Shown: positions 11,388-22,127 of the stretch, piece by piece | Position numbering within the stretch: the first letter of the stretch is position 1 | How the letters are laid out: the number at the start of each line of letters is the position of its first letter | The notes under the pieces: model-generated | The model's database searches: none | Seen by the model: only the letters and a program-made list of their open reading frames with translations | Told to the model about the DNA's origin: nothing | Program-made: the position numbers and the translations under genes | Source of the DNA: Candidatus Arsenophonus triatominarum | Lineage (GTDB): Bacteria; Pseudomonadota; Gammaproteobacteria; Enterobacterales; Enterobacteriaceae | Reading direction: 5' to 3' | Length of the DNA stretch: 64,000 nucleotides | Assembly: GCF_001640365.1 (NCBI RefSeq) | Contig: NZ_LWMI01000006.1 | Location: 328,288-392,287 of the forward strand

Positions 11388-11858
11388 AAGTAGTCGAACC
11401 ACCTGCAGCAACAATAAAAAATAATTAATTAACCGTTATTTTATTTTCAGCTCTTCTCTTTGTTAAATAGAGAGGAGCCGATATTTTTTGTTTTTTGCTT
11501 AAGACCAATAGAAAACGTTATTCATTTAAATAGTGCATTTTTTATTGTAATTGGGTTTATTAATTAAGTTTTTAATTAATTTTATGGTATTTAATTAATA
11601 TTAAGTATTAAAAATTTTGATCATCGTTGATAATTATAAAGCGCTTGTTTTTTTATTGGCAACATATCAACTTTTGCTGGGAAAAATCCTCTTTCTAGAA
11701 ACCAGTAAGTACTTCGGGTTGTTAATACAAAAAGTTTTTCTAAATTTAAATTTTTGGCTTGTAGAGTAATGTGTTTAAGCAGTTTTTCACCTCTTGATAA
11801 ATTACGATAGTCAGGATGTACAGCCAGGCAAGCCATTTCTCCAGACTTTTCTTCTAAA

Positions 11859-12050
11859 CACGAGTTTCGCACAGGCATATAAAATTCCAGAAATGGCTTA
11901 AAAGCAATGGTTAATTTGCAAGTTACTAAAACGTATAAATTTGTTTAAATTACAATAAGTTGCTTTTAATTTATAAGATTTTGTCTATTTATATATTATG
12001 CTGAATTAAACTTAAAAATAGAGCGTTTTTTTATTGGTGCGAAACTCGTG
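11859..12050 (+). mobile_element. MITE-A copy 3
   Basis: 192 bp with perfect 14-bp inverted ends and the duplication CTAAA on both sides (11854-11858, 12051-12055). It lies within the GNAT part of argA. On the minus strand its left end offers ATG at 11878, in frame with the remaining argA fragment. Confidence 0.93.
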
Positions 12051-12223
12051 CTAAATAGTCATAAAGTGCTACGCAAGCGATGATCATATTTTCTCGCTCT
12101 ATGATAACCTGAGTTCGGGATAAGAAATAAAGTGAAAGTCTTGCTATTCAAATAGTTGAATGCACATATTTTGTTAAAATACTCCAACAATCTGGTTAAA
12201 GAGTAGAGCATTGTTAAACAATT

Positions 12224-12870
12224 ATGGAAAATCTTACTAAACTTTATTGCTTGATGGATGATTTTTGTAAAGACTTCGAGCCAAAAATGCATGAAATTTT
12301 GCTGAATAACGGTAGTAAGCATCGTCGACGGTCTACTCAGCTTTCATTGGCTGAAATGATGAGACTGGTTGTTTTGTTTCATCAACTCCGATTCAGACAA
12401 TTCAAGGTATATTATCTCTATCATGTCCGTTTATATCTCAGGCACGAGTTTCGCACCAATAAAAAAACGCTCTATTTTTAAGTTTAATTCAGCATAATAT
12501 ATAAATAGACAAAATCTTATAAATTAAAAGCAACTTATTGTAATTTAAACAAATTTATACGTTTTAGTAACTTGCAAATTAACCATTGCTTTTAAGCCAT
12601 TTCTGGAATTTTATATGCCTGTGCGAAACTCGTGTCAAGAAGAAAATGAAGCCTGTTGAACAGACTTGTTTCGACAAAGCCATCTTGCGTCATCGTTCTG
12701 TCATTGAAACGGTATTTGATGAGTTAAAAAATCTTTGTCAGATAGCGCATACGCGGCACCGCTCTCCTGCTAACTTTGTATTGAATTTATTAGCCGGGCT
12801 GGTTGCATATTGTTTAATTCCATCTAAACCAAAGATACCTGTGGCAGGAACATATCTTCAAGCATATTGA
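12224..12870 (+). pseudogene. IS982-type transposase remnant
   Basis: The N-terminal part (12224-12442) and C-terminal part (about 12636-12870, with SVIETVFDELKN) are separated by MITE-A copy 4. The catalytic core is deleted between them. Compare copy 2, which still holds the core. Confidence 0.85.
12443..12634 (-). mobile_element. MITE-A copy 4
   Basis: 192 bp in reverse orientation with 14-bp inverted ends. Flanks do not match as a 5-bp duplication, consistent with a deletion of the neighbouring IS982 core after insertion. Confidence 0.9.
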
Positions 12871-13139
12871 TAATGCTTATCCCGAACTCAGGTTAAAATT
12901 ACCACTGACGACATTTATATGGGCACTTTGCAATGAGGTATTGTTGGGACTCATTGATAACAGAGTAGTAATATCCAATTGTAATGTCCCCGATATTTGT
13001 TTAGCTAACTCTAGGGTTGCATCAGTGACGCGAATATTTTTATGGTAGATTACCGGATATTGATGGTTTATGAGTTTTTTATCTATCTGTGGGCGTATGC
13101 CATAAACAATAACTAGTTGAATACCCAGACTGTGTAATA

Positions 13140-14020
13140 TAGCTAGGCGACTTAATTTTGATTACAAGGTGTGTTATGAGTTATACAATTGATTTTCGAC
13201 GTAAAGTAATATCTGTAAGGAAAGCCGAAGGTTTAACAATTCGAGAAACTGCGAAACAATTCCGTATTGGAAAAGCGTCTTTAGTACGTTGGCTTAAACG
13301 ACCAGAGCCAAAAAATTCAACGCCACGTAAGAGGAAGCTCGATAAAAATGCTTTAGCAAAAGATGTGGAACAGTATCCAGATGCTTACCAAAAGGAACGG
13401 GCAGAGCGATTCGGTGTTTGTAAAAAGACTATTTGGCAATCCCTTAAAAAGCTGGGATTAACCTATAAAAAAAACTCTATTCCATCCAAAAACCAACGAA
13501 AGCGACAGGCTGGCACATCAGCAAAAAAGACAACAGTATGAAAAAAAAGATAAATCTGTTGTTTTTATTGATGAAAGTGGTTTTTCACATGACACTCCAC
13601 GAACTCACGGCTATTCCCCAAAAGGTCACCGTTGTTTTGGCCTGAAAAACTGGGGTGCTAAGGGAAGAACAAATGTTATTGGCGCTTTATTGGGAACAAC
13701 CCTTTTTGCTATCGGATTATTTGATTGCAATATTAACCGTGATGTTTTTTATGTTTGGATCACAAAAATATTGCTCCCAGAACTTCCTGAAAATTCTGTT
13801 ATTTTTATGGACAACGCTAGCTTTCACAAAGGTAAGAATATTGAACAGGCAATTATAAACGCAGGACACCAGATAGAATATTTGCCTGTGTATTCACCAG
13901 ATTTAAATCCTATAGAACATAAATGGTCTCAAGCTAAACGTAGAAAGATGGAAACAGGATGCACTATCGATGACCTGTTTTTAATACATATGCTGTAATC
14001 AAAATTAAGTCGCCTAGCTA
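13140..14020 (+). mobile_element. IS630-type element, copy 3
   Basis: 881 bp with the standard inverted ends, TA at 13138-13139 and 14021-14022, inserted in the 5' part of argA. Confidence 0.95.
13176..13998 (+). pseudogene. IS630-type transposase, frame-interrupted (8-A tract)
   Basis: Same organisation as copy 1: N-terminal frame to about 13541 and DDE frame to 13998, offset by one base at the 8-A run (about 13467-13474). Otherwise nearly identical to the intact copy. Confidence 0.85.
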
Positions 14021-14333
14021 TATGAGCAAAATTTTTATCTGCGATAGAGTTACCGTCTAATGTAATAACAAAGGTTTTATCGCGATGTATATTAATATAG
14101 GGAACAGAGTGGCGAAATCCATTAACTAAATCAGTACGATGTCCTTTCATATGTTCCTCATATAAATGACTGTTCTTAATGAAAGTATTTTTATGATTTT
14201 TGACACAAAATAGCAAGAAGAAATGCATGAAAAATCATTATTATTGCTTCAGAATATATTAGTAGCTAATTATTTATAAAGAGCAATTTATTAATGACAG
14301 TTTATTAATGATTGGTTAAAGTTTTCTATAGTT

Positions 14334-14525
14334 CACAAGTTTCGCACAGGCATATAAAATTCCAGAAATGGCTTAAAAGCAATGGCTAATTTGCAAGTTA
14401 CTAAAACGCATAAATTTGTTTAAATTACAATAAGTTGCTTTTAATTTATAAGATTTTGTCTATTTATATATTATGCTGAATTAAACTTAAAAATAGAGCG
14501 TTTTTTTATTGGTGCGAAACTCGTG
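14334..14525 (+). mobile_element. MITE-A copy 5
   Basis: 192 bp in the argA-amiC intergenic region, duplication TAGTT at 14329-14333 and 14526-14530. It sits only 69 bp upstream of the amiC start and may have displaced or altered the amiC promoter. Confidence 0.93.
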
Positions 14526-14594
14526 TAGTTATTTTTTTGTTGTTGATAATATTGAGCGGTTTATAATTATTTGATGCTTTAAGTGGATTTTTCG

Positions 14595-15845
14595 ATGGAT
14601 CATTCAAATCACGGTTTTTCAAGACGACGTCTTCTGCAAGGTGCAGTGGCTACTATGCTGTTAAGTATTAGTCCATTCGGGCTAGCTTCATCTTCAAGTA
14701 TAGTTGCTATTCGTATCTGGCCTGCCTCTAGTTATACCCGAGTAACGTTAGAATCGAATATTGCTTTAAAATGTCGTCAATTTGCTTTATCTGGACCTGA
14801 TCGTATTGTTGTCGATTTAGAAAATATGCAGTTAAATAGTGTGTTGCAGGGCATTAGCCAGCAAATCAGTTCACGTGATCCTTATTTAAAATTAGTCAGA
14901 GTAGGCCAATTTGATCAAAAAACGGTTCGCTTAGTTTTCGAAGTAAAAACTCATGTTGATCCACAAATGTTTACTATTGCGCCTGTTGCTGGTTTTAAAC
15001 ATCGCTTAGTGGTTGATTTTTATCCTGCTTCAGGTGTTTACACTGATGATGATCCGTTGTTAGCGCTATTAGAAGATTATAACAAAGGTAAATTGGATAA
15101 TACGTTGCCGGTTAAAGCGAAAAAGCCAGCTGGTAAAGCAGGGAGAGATAGGCCAATTATCATCATGATCGATCCTGGCCATGGTGGAGAAGATCCTGGT
15201 GCTATAGGAAAATATAAAACGCGGGAAAAAGATATCGTATTGCAAATTGCACGTAGATTAAAAATATTAATTAATCGTGAACCTAAGATGAAAGTTTATA
15301 TGACTCGTAATGAAGATGTTTTTATTCCTTTAAAAGTGCGAGTTGCAAAAGCGCGGAAAATGCAAGCTGATTTATTTGTTTCTATTCACGCTGATGCCTT
15401 TACTAATCGTAAGGCGAGAGGTTCCTCAGTATTTGCATTATCGACCAAAGGAGCAACCAGTAATACCGCCCGTTATTTAGCTCAAACACAGAATGAGGCA
15501 GATCTGATTGGTGGTGTCAGTAAAAGTGGTGATAAATACCTTGATCACACCATGTTTGATTTAGTTCAGACGGCGACTATTAATGATAGTTTGAAATTTG
15601 GTACAGAAGTGCTTAAACGGATGGGTAACGTTAACAAATTGCATAAGAACATTGTCGATCAAGCAGGTTTTGCGGTATTAAAGGCACCAGACATCCCGTC
15701 CATTCTAGTTGAAACTGCTTTTATTAGTAATATTGAAGAAGAACGAAAACTAAAGACAGCAAAATTCCAACAGCAGATGGCAGAATCTATTTTTCGGGGT
15801 ATTAAAACTTATTTCGACAACGGCGGAAAACTGGCTTTGCGTTAA
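14595..15845 (+). CDS. amiC: N-acetylmuramoyl-L-alanine amidase AmiC
   Basis: AmiC is a periplasmic zinc amidase that splits septal peptidoglycan. At 416 residues it has the usual length. It has a twin-arginine signal (SRRRLLQG near residue 9), an AMIN domain in the first half for septal targeting, and a C-terminal Amidase_3 domain with [19 protein letters not shown] and the late VETAFISN glutamate. The ATG at 14595 is preferred to the upstream GTG at 14583 because it gives the short N-terminus before the Tat motif typical of AmiC. It is followed by two initiator tRNA genes, as in the E. coli amiC-metZWV region. Intact. Confidence 0.96.
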   Translation: MDHSNHGFSRRRLLQGAVATMLLSISPFGLASSSSIVAIRIWPASSYTRVTLESNIALKCRQFALSGPDRIVVDLENMQLNSVLQGISQQISSRDPYLKLVRVGQFDQKTVRLVFEVKTHVDPQMFTIAPVAGFKHRLVVDFYPASGVYTDDDPLLALLEDYNKGKLDNTLPVKAKKPAGKAGRDRPIIIMIDPGHGGEDPGAIGKYKTREKDIVLQIARRLKILINREPKMKVYMTRNEDVFIPLKVRVAKARKMQADLFVSIHADAFTNRKARGSSVFALSTKGATSNTARYLAQTQNEADLIGGVSKSGDKYLDHTMFDLVQTATINDSLKFGTEVLKRMGNVNKLHKNIVDQAGFAVLKAPDIPSILVETAFISNIEEERKLKTAKFQQQMAESIFRGIKTYFDNGGKLALR

Positions 15846-15905
15846 GCGAGTTAATTAGACAGATAATAATCTTGTTGGGAAACAAATTTGATATTGAATG
15901 AAAGG

Positions 15906-15982
<77 letters not shown>

Positions 15983-16008
15983 TCTGAAATGATTAAGGTT
16001 TTTAATAT

Positions 16009-16085
<77 letters not shown>

Positions 16086-16099
16086 TCCGATAGCGGCTC

Positions 16100-16127
16100 A
16101 CTATACTCAGGATCAGATCCGATGCAA
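16100..16127 (-). promoter_or_regulatory. Sigma-70 promoter of the tRNA-fMet pair
   Basis: On the minus strand TTGCAT (16127-16122), 16-base spacer, TATAGT (16105-16100), ending 15 bases before the first tRNA. Position and match are as expected for a strong stable-RNA promoter. Confidence 0.75.
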
Positions 16128-16610
16128 GTTTTTTTCTTAAATATTGCGATATTTTTTATATCTTGTACATAAAATAGACTTGATGATTGTTTTTTGTTCT
16201 TTTATGCAAATTAGCCATCATGCTTATTGATATACTTTGTCAGCAAAAAATCGATAGCGAAATATGTAATCAACAAAAATAAATCCATTATTTTTTTAAT
16301 GGTCATATAAAAATAGTTATTTAATGATTACCTTAAATCAGTAAAATATTTTATCGGAAATTATCTTATCAAATGGGGTAGGGTATAATTTATTGCTAAT
16401 TTAAATATACAAAATAAAATGCAATTCAGTTGATAAATATGATACAGATAATACGCTCTAGTCGTTATCACATGATTGGCTATGCCATGCAGATGAATAG
16501 ATAACGAATCAGTTTTTGTTATCATAATAGATTAATCAGGATTTGAATTAATAAATTAGTTTCTTTTTTATTATTGGTGAACACGCTATTTTTGTTAGCT
16601 AAGGTTAGAC
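16128..16610. other. AT-rich gap where mltA would be expected
   Basis: No coding frame of note. In E. coli mltA lies between the tRNA cluster and tcdA; nothing resembling it is visible here, so it has been lost or moved. Confidence 0.5.
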
Positions 16611-17420
16611 ATGCAATTACTCCTTTCAGATGCTTGGTTGCGGCGCTTCGCAGGTATTGGCCGCCTCTATGGTCAAAAAGCATTAATGCTTTTTGCTCGT
16701 TCTCACATTTGTGTTGTTGGTATTGGCGGCGTAGGCTCATGGGTAGCGGAAGCATTAACAAGAACAGGGATCGGCACTATTACTCTGATTGATCTGGATG
16801 ATGTGTGTGTGACAAATATTAATCGGCAATTACATGCATTAAGCGACACTATTGGTCAATCAAAAGTTGAAGTGATGAAATCACGTATTTTGCAAATTAA
16901 CCCTGAATGTCAAGTTAATATTATTGATGATTTTGTCTCGGCCAGCAATCTAGCTGAGTTGATATCTATTCAATTTGATTATGTGATTGAGGCTATTGAT
17001 AGCATACGGCCTAAAGCTGCTTTATTAGCTTATTGTCGCCGTCATAAAATACCTGTCGTCACAACGGGAGGGGCTGGTGGGCAAATTGATCCGACACAGA
17101 TCCAAGTCAAAGATTTAGCAAAAACGATCCATGATCCCTTAGCAGCAAAATTACGTGAAAGATTAAAAAGTGATTTTAAAATAGTTAAAAATAAAGGTAA
17201 ATTGGGTATTGATTGTGTTTTCTCAACCGAACAGTTAGTTTACCCACAAAGTGATGGAAGCGTTTGTAAGGCTAAAAGTAATGCTGGAGGAACAATGCGT
17301 ATGGATTGCGCCGCTGGTTTTGGTGCGGCAACAATGGTAACTGCTAGTTTTGGTTTTATTGCTGTTTCTCATGTATTAAAAAAATTGCAGCGTAAAATGA
17401 TAGCTAGCGAAAGAGTATGA
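16611..17420 (+). CDS. tcdA: tRNA threonylcarbamoyladenosine dehydratase TcdA (CsdL)
   Basis: TcdA is an E1-like ATP-dependent enzyme that cyclises t6A37 of tRNAs to ct6A. At 269 residues it has normal length. The nucleotide-binding loop VVGIGGVGSW is at residues 35-44, followed by LIDLDDVCVTNINRQ, TTGGAGGQIDP and SGFGAATM-like C-terminal sequence. The frame is intact. In E. coli the protein works with the CsdA-CsdE sulfur-relay pair. Here the convergent csdE is destroyed, which raises the question of whether the modification is still made. Confidence 0.95.
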   Translation: MQLLLSDAWLRRFAGIGRLYGQKALMLFARSHICVVGIGGVGSWVAEALTRTGIGTITLIDLDDVCVTNINRQLHALSDTIGQSKVEVMKSRILQINPECQVNIIDDFVSASNLAELISIQFDYVIEAIDSIRPKAALLAYCRRHKIPVVTTGGAGGQIDPTQIQVKDLAKTIHDPLAAKLRERLKSDFKIVKNKGKLGIDCVFSTEQLVYPQSDGSVCKAKSNAGGTMRMDCAAGFGAATMVTASFGFIAVSHVLKKLQRKMIASERV

Positions 17421-18211
17421 AATAATTATTATTAACCTGAGTTCGGGATAAGAAATAAAGTGAAAGTCTTGCTATTCAAATAGTTGAATGCGCATATTTC
17501 GTTAAAATACTCTAACAATCTGGTTAAAGCGTAGAGCATTGTTAAACAATGATGGAAAATCTTACTGAACTTTATTGCCTGATGGATGATTTTTGTAAAG
17601 ACTTCGAGCCAAAAATGCATGAAATTTTGCTGAATAACGGTAGTAAGCGTCGTAGACGGTCTACTCAGCTTCCATTGGCTGAAATGATGACACTGGTTGT
17701 TTTGTTTCATCAACTCCGATTCAGCCAATTCAAGGTATTTTATCTCTATCATGTCGTTTATATCTCAGGAAGGAATTTCCTAACTTGCCATCATATTCAC
17801 GCTGCGTAGAGTTACTTCCGCGCAGTGCCTTAGCTTTAACGGCACTGTTTGAGTCAATTAAGGGAAAGTGCACGGGTCTGTCGGTTGCCGATTCTACTCC
17901 GATAGCTATGTGTGATAACTTACGGATCCGCCGGCATAAAGTCTTCGATGGGATAGCTGAACGAGGAAAAACCTTAACAGGTTGGTTCTTTGGTTTCAAA
18001 CTTCATGTAATTATCAATCATTTGGGGTAAATACTCAGTTTTCGACTTACACCAGGAAACACAGATGATCGGAAACCATTACCTGAGCTGATAAAAGATC
18101 TTTCTGGTTGTTTGTATGCGGATAAAGGGTATTTATCGGCTTCACTGAAACAGCAACTGAAAACAATGGGAATTAACCTTATAACGAATATCAAGAAGAA
18201 AATGAAGCCTG

Positions 18212-18403
18212 TACGAGTTTCGCACAGGCATATAAAATTCCAGGAATGGCTTAAAAGCAATAGTTAATTTGCAAGTTACTAAAACGTATAAATTTGTTTA
18301 AATTACAATAAGTTGCTTTTAATTTATAAGATTTTGTCTATTTATATATTATGCTGAATTAAACTTAAAAATAGAGCGTTTTTTTATTGGTGCGAAACTC
18401 GTG
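18212..18403 (+). mobile_element. MITE-A copy 6
   Basis: 192 bp, duplication GCCTG at 18207-18211 and 18404-18408. The first base of the left end is T rather than C. Carries two diagnostic substitutions shared only with copy 7. Confidence 0.92.
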
Positions 18404-18621
18404 GCCTGTTGAACAGACTTGTTTCGACAAAGCCATCTTGCGTCATCGTCCTGTCATTGAAACGGTATTTGATGAGTTAAAAAATCTTTGTCAGATAGAG
18501 CATACGCGGCTACCGCTCTCCTGCTAACTTTGTAGTGAATTTATTAGCCGGGCTGGTTGCATATTGTTTAATTCCATCTAAACCAAAGATACCTGTGGCA
18601 GGAACATATCTTCAAGCATAA

Positions 18622-18813
18622 CACGAGTTTCGCACCAATAAAAAAACGCTCTATTTTTAAGTTTAATTCAGCATAATATATAAATAGACAAAATCTTATA
18701 AATTAAAAGCAACTTATTGTAATTTAAACAAATTTATACGTTTTAGTAACTTGCAAATTAACTATTGCTTTTAAGCCATTCCTGGAATTTTATATGCCTG
18801 TGCGAAACTCGTG
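18622..18813 (-). mobile_element. MITE-A copy 7
   Basis: 192 bp in reverse orientation, duplication CATAA at 18617-18621 and 18814-18818. Shares the GGAATGG and AATAGTT variants with copy 6. Confidence 0.92.
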
Positions 18814-18857
18814 CATAATTGATAATGCTTATCCCGAACTCAGGTTATTATTAGCGA

Positions 18858-19358
18858 TCAAAGCTCGTTTTGAGCAATTTTTTGACAGACTTTAACCAGC
18901 GATTGGATACCATCTACTCTTGAGGTACTGAGTTGTTGAATGAGTCCCATTTGTTTAAAAATATCTATCAAATCGATAGATAAAATTTGAGCGGCAGTTT
19001 TGCCTTCGATAGCACAAAGAAGAATGGCAAGTAAGCCTTTCATTATTCTACCCTATCGCCATAAAAATGAAGAGAGTGGTCAATATTTTGTTGATAACCT
19101 AACCAAACGCGATTTTCGCAGCCACTCACTTCTATTTCTATTAAGCCTGTTGCTCAATAGCAAAATTAATTATGACTTACAAAAAAACCAGCCGATGATG
19201 ATAAAATCATCAATTTTTGCATTAAAAATAACCTATTCAAGATTAAAAAATAAACTATTTTTGTATTTTTTAGATGTATCTAACTTGTTTTTATTTTAAG
19301 CAACTTTATTTCACTATTGAGCAACATGCTTACTGTTTTATATTCTGCCGGTAAGCTA
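18858..19358 (-). pseudogene. csdE: Cysteine desulfuration protein CsdE pseudogene
   Basis: CsdE accepts sulfur from CsdA and interacts with TcdA. Read from the minus strand, LPAEYKTVS is followed by the 177-bp MITE-B, then LIEIEVSGCENRVWLGY with the sulfur-accepting Cys of the family. A frameshift after FYGDR precedes KGLLAILLCAIEGKTA to the end. The 5' third is missing, cut by IS3-type copy 1 at 19359. Convergent with tcdA as in E. coli. Confidence 0.88.
19149..19325. mobile_element. MITE-B: 177-bp element with IS5-type ends
   Basis: Bounded by GTTGCTCAATAG at the left and CTATTGAGCAAC at the right (12-bp perfect inverted ends). The same end sequence, with one or two changes, bounds the IS5-type element at 34613-35636. 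There is no coding capacity. It interrupts csdE: joining the flanks nearly restores the family alignment. Confidence 0.72.
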
Positions 19359-20338
19359 TGTAGTGGCATACTAAATTTGGCCACCTAAGTTGAGGTGATA
19401 TGCTTACCTCATAATTTTTATAGGTGCCGAAATGAGTAAAATAATTACTGCTGAATTTAAATGTGAAACCGCCAAATTAGTCCTTGACCAAAATTACACC
19501 TACCAGGAAGCTGCGAAAGGCATGAACGTCAGTCTTTCAGCGATTAGCCGGTGGGTAAGAGCCCTTCGTTTAGAACGTCAAGGGAAAACATCGCCTGGTC
19601 TGCCATTAACACCTGAACAAATTGAGTTCAGAGAAATGAAGAAAAAAATCCACCGGCTGGAAATGGAGAATGACATCTTAAAAAAGGCTACTGCGCTCTT
19701 AATGTCCGACTCACTGAAAAATTTTCGGTAGTTGAAAAGCTAAGAGTGCTTTATCCGGTGAAAACTTTGTGTCGTATTTTTAATGTTCACCGAAGCAGTT
19801 ATCGCTATTGGTGTCGGCCTAAGGAGCCAGATATTGAGCGGACGATAAAACGTAGCCTAGTCAGCGAAGCGTGGAACGTTAGTGGCGGCTCTGCTGGCGC
19901 AAGGACTATCGCCACGATGGTTACCAATACACACAACGTGAAACTTGGGCGGTGGTTAGCGGGTAAGTTGATGAAAGAATTAATCATCGTCAGTTGCCAA
20001 GAGCGAAAACATAAATACAACCGCGGTGGAAATGAACGTATTGATATTCCAAATCTGCTCAATAGGCAGTTCGCTGTTACCAAGCCTGACCAGGTTTGGT
20101 GCGGCGATGTAACCTATATTTGGACAGGCTCACGATGGGCCTATCTGGCTGTGGTATTGGATTTGTTTGCCCGAAAACCGGTGGGCTGGGCAATGTCATT
20201 TGCACCAGACTCAGAATTAACCGCCAAAGCACTACAAATGGCTTGGGAACTACGTGGGCATCCCAAACAGGTGATGTTCCATAGTGATCAGGGAAGTCAT
20301 TATACCAGTCGTGAGTATAGGCAGGCATTGTGGCGTTA

Positions 20339-21477
<1,139 letters not shown>

Positions 21478-21488
21478 TGACCACTACA

Positions 21489-22071
21489 CAATTCCTTATG
21501 CCCATCGGTGGTTAGTCCAAGTACTGTGTAGATTGCCTTATTGATATAGTGACCATCATGTTTTATCTTGTAATGAATGGCATCGAGCCAGACAAAAGGA
21601 TAGAGCGCCTCCAGAGGGTGTTGTTGCCAGGCTTTTAATTCAGGGAGTAATTTGTCAGTAATATGAGTAATAGCTCCATCTGATATTTCCAGTCCATATA
21701 ATTCTGCAACATGTTTTTGAATATCACGATAACTCATGCCTAATGCAAATAACGATAGGATTTTGTTATCAATATCCTCTGATAATTTTGTCTGATTTTT
21801 CTTAATGAGCTGAGGCTCAAAAGCACCTGACCTGTCTCTGGGCGTTTTCAGTTCAAATTGACCTGATGTCGATTTAACCGTTTTTCGAGTAATAGCCATT
21901 TTTACGCGTATCGATTGACGTTGTCGATAGGTAGTGTTCTATTTCTGCCTGCAGAGCAGCTTCGGTCAGCTGTTTTATGAGTGGTGTGAGTATTCCATCC
22001 GTACCGAGTAAATTTTTACCTGATTGTAATTGCTTCAACGCTTCATCAAAATTAAATGATTGATTTCTCAT
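21489..22071 (-). pseudogene. IS256-type transposase, N-terminal fragment
   Basis: It begins MRNQSFNFDEALKQLQSG and includes GAFEPQLIKKNQ and the first catalytic region FVWLDAIHYK. A frameshift lies near 21900 and the C-terminal half is absent. The second copy (35926-37988) shows what is missing. Confidence 0.88.
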
Positions 22072-22127
22072 ATGTCATACATCTTTTTTTTTGAGTTTAA
22101 GATATGACACAGATTTTTGAACACTAC
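21489..22127 (-). mobile_element. IS256-type element fragment, copy 1
   Basis: One end is kept (minus strand GTAGTGTTCAAAAATCTGTG at 22127). The other half has been cut by IS3-type copy 1 after GLTTDGHKEL. It removed the 5' part of gcvA. Confidence 0.88.

Larger units (their letters stand above)
9723..11392 (+). pseudogene. Unrecognised gene, decayed and split by two elements
   Basis: ATG at 9723 follows GGGAGG. The opening residues are rich in Ser, Asn and Gln, and the frame stops at about 9793. In a shifted frame, coding-like sequence continues to 10124 with one in-frame TAA near 9832. IS630-type copy 2 then splits it. After the IS a frame runs from about 11008 to a TAG that lies exactly at the MITE-A copy 2 insertion (AAGTA duplication at 11190-11194 and 11388-11392). 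I do not recognise the product and see no catalytic motif or membrane segment. The Ser/Asn/Gln-rich N-terminus would fit a secreted protein such as a T3SS effector, but that is conjecture. It occupies the normally short recD-argA gap, which points to acquired DNA. Confidence 0.5.
12107..12893 (+). mobile_element. IS982-type element, copy 1 (internally deleted)
   Basis: The ends are ACCTGAGTTCGGGATAAG and its inverted form. About 420 bp of the transposase core found in copy 2 is missing, replaced by MITE-A copy 4. No target duplication is visible, and about 190 codons of argA are lost at this site, which suggests an adjacent deletion. Confidence 0.88.
11591..14150 (-). pseudogene. argA: N-acetylglutamate synthase pseudogene
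   Basis: ArgA makes N-acetylglutamate, the first step of arginine synthesis, and faces recD in E. coli as it does here. The N-terminal kinase-like domain starts at ATG 14150 behind GAGGAA and shows NGFRHSVPYI. It is split by IS630-type copy 3 and continues to about 12894, ending at VVSGNF. IS982-type copy 1 follows, and on its other side the frame resumes far downstream in the GNAT domain (IIERENMIIAC), so about 190 codons are missing. MITE-A copy 3 then interrupts before [12 protein letters not shown]. The ending YNYQR is followed by an in-frame TGA with about 9 further matching codons beyond it. Four independent lesions: certainly non-functional. Confidence 0.93.
17552..18819 (+). pseudogene. 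IS982-type transposase pseudogene
   Basis: Coding sequence is recognisable along its length: ENLTELYCLMDDF, SVADSTPIAMCDN, GWFFGFKLH, YADKGYLS and ETVFDELKN. A one-base deletion near 17755, an in-frame TAA after IINHLG (about 18028) and insertion of MITE-A copies 6 and 7 inactivate it. Confidence 0.9.
17435..18845 (+). mobile_element. IS982-type element, copy 2, with two MITE-A insertions
   Basis: The ends are ACCTGAGTTCGGG and CCCGAACTCAGGT, with an 8-bp duplication TATTATTA on both sides, in the IS982 range. Removing the two MITEs leaves about 1.02 kb. It lies between convergent tcdA and csdE. Confidence 0.92.
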
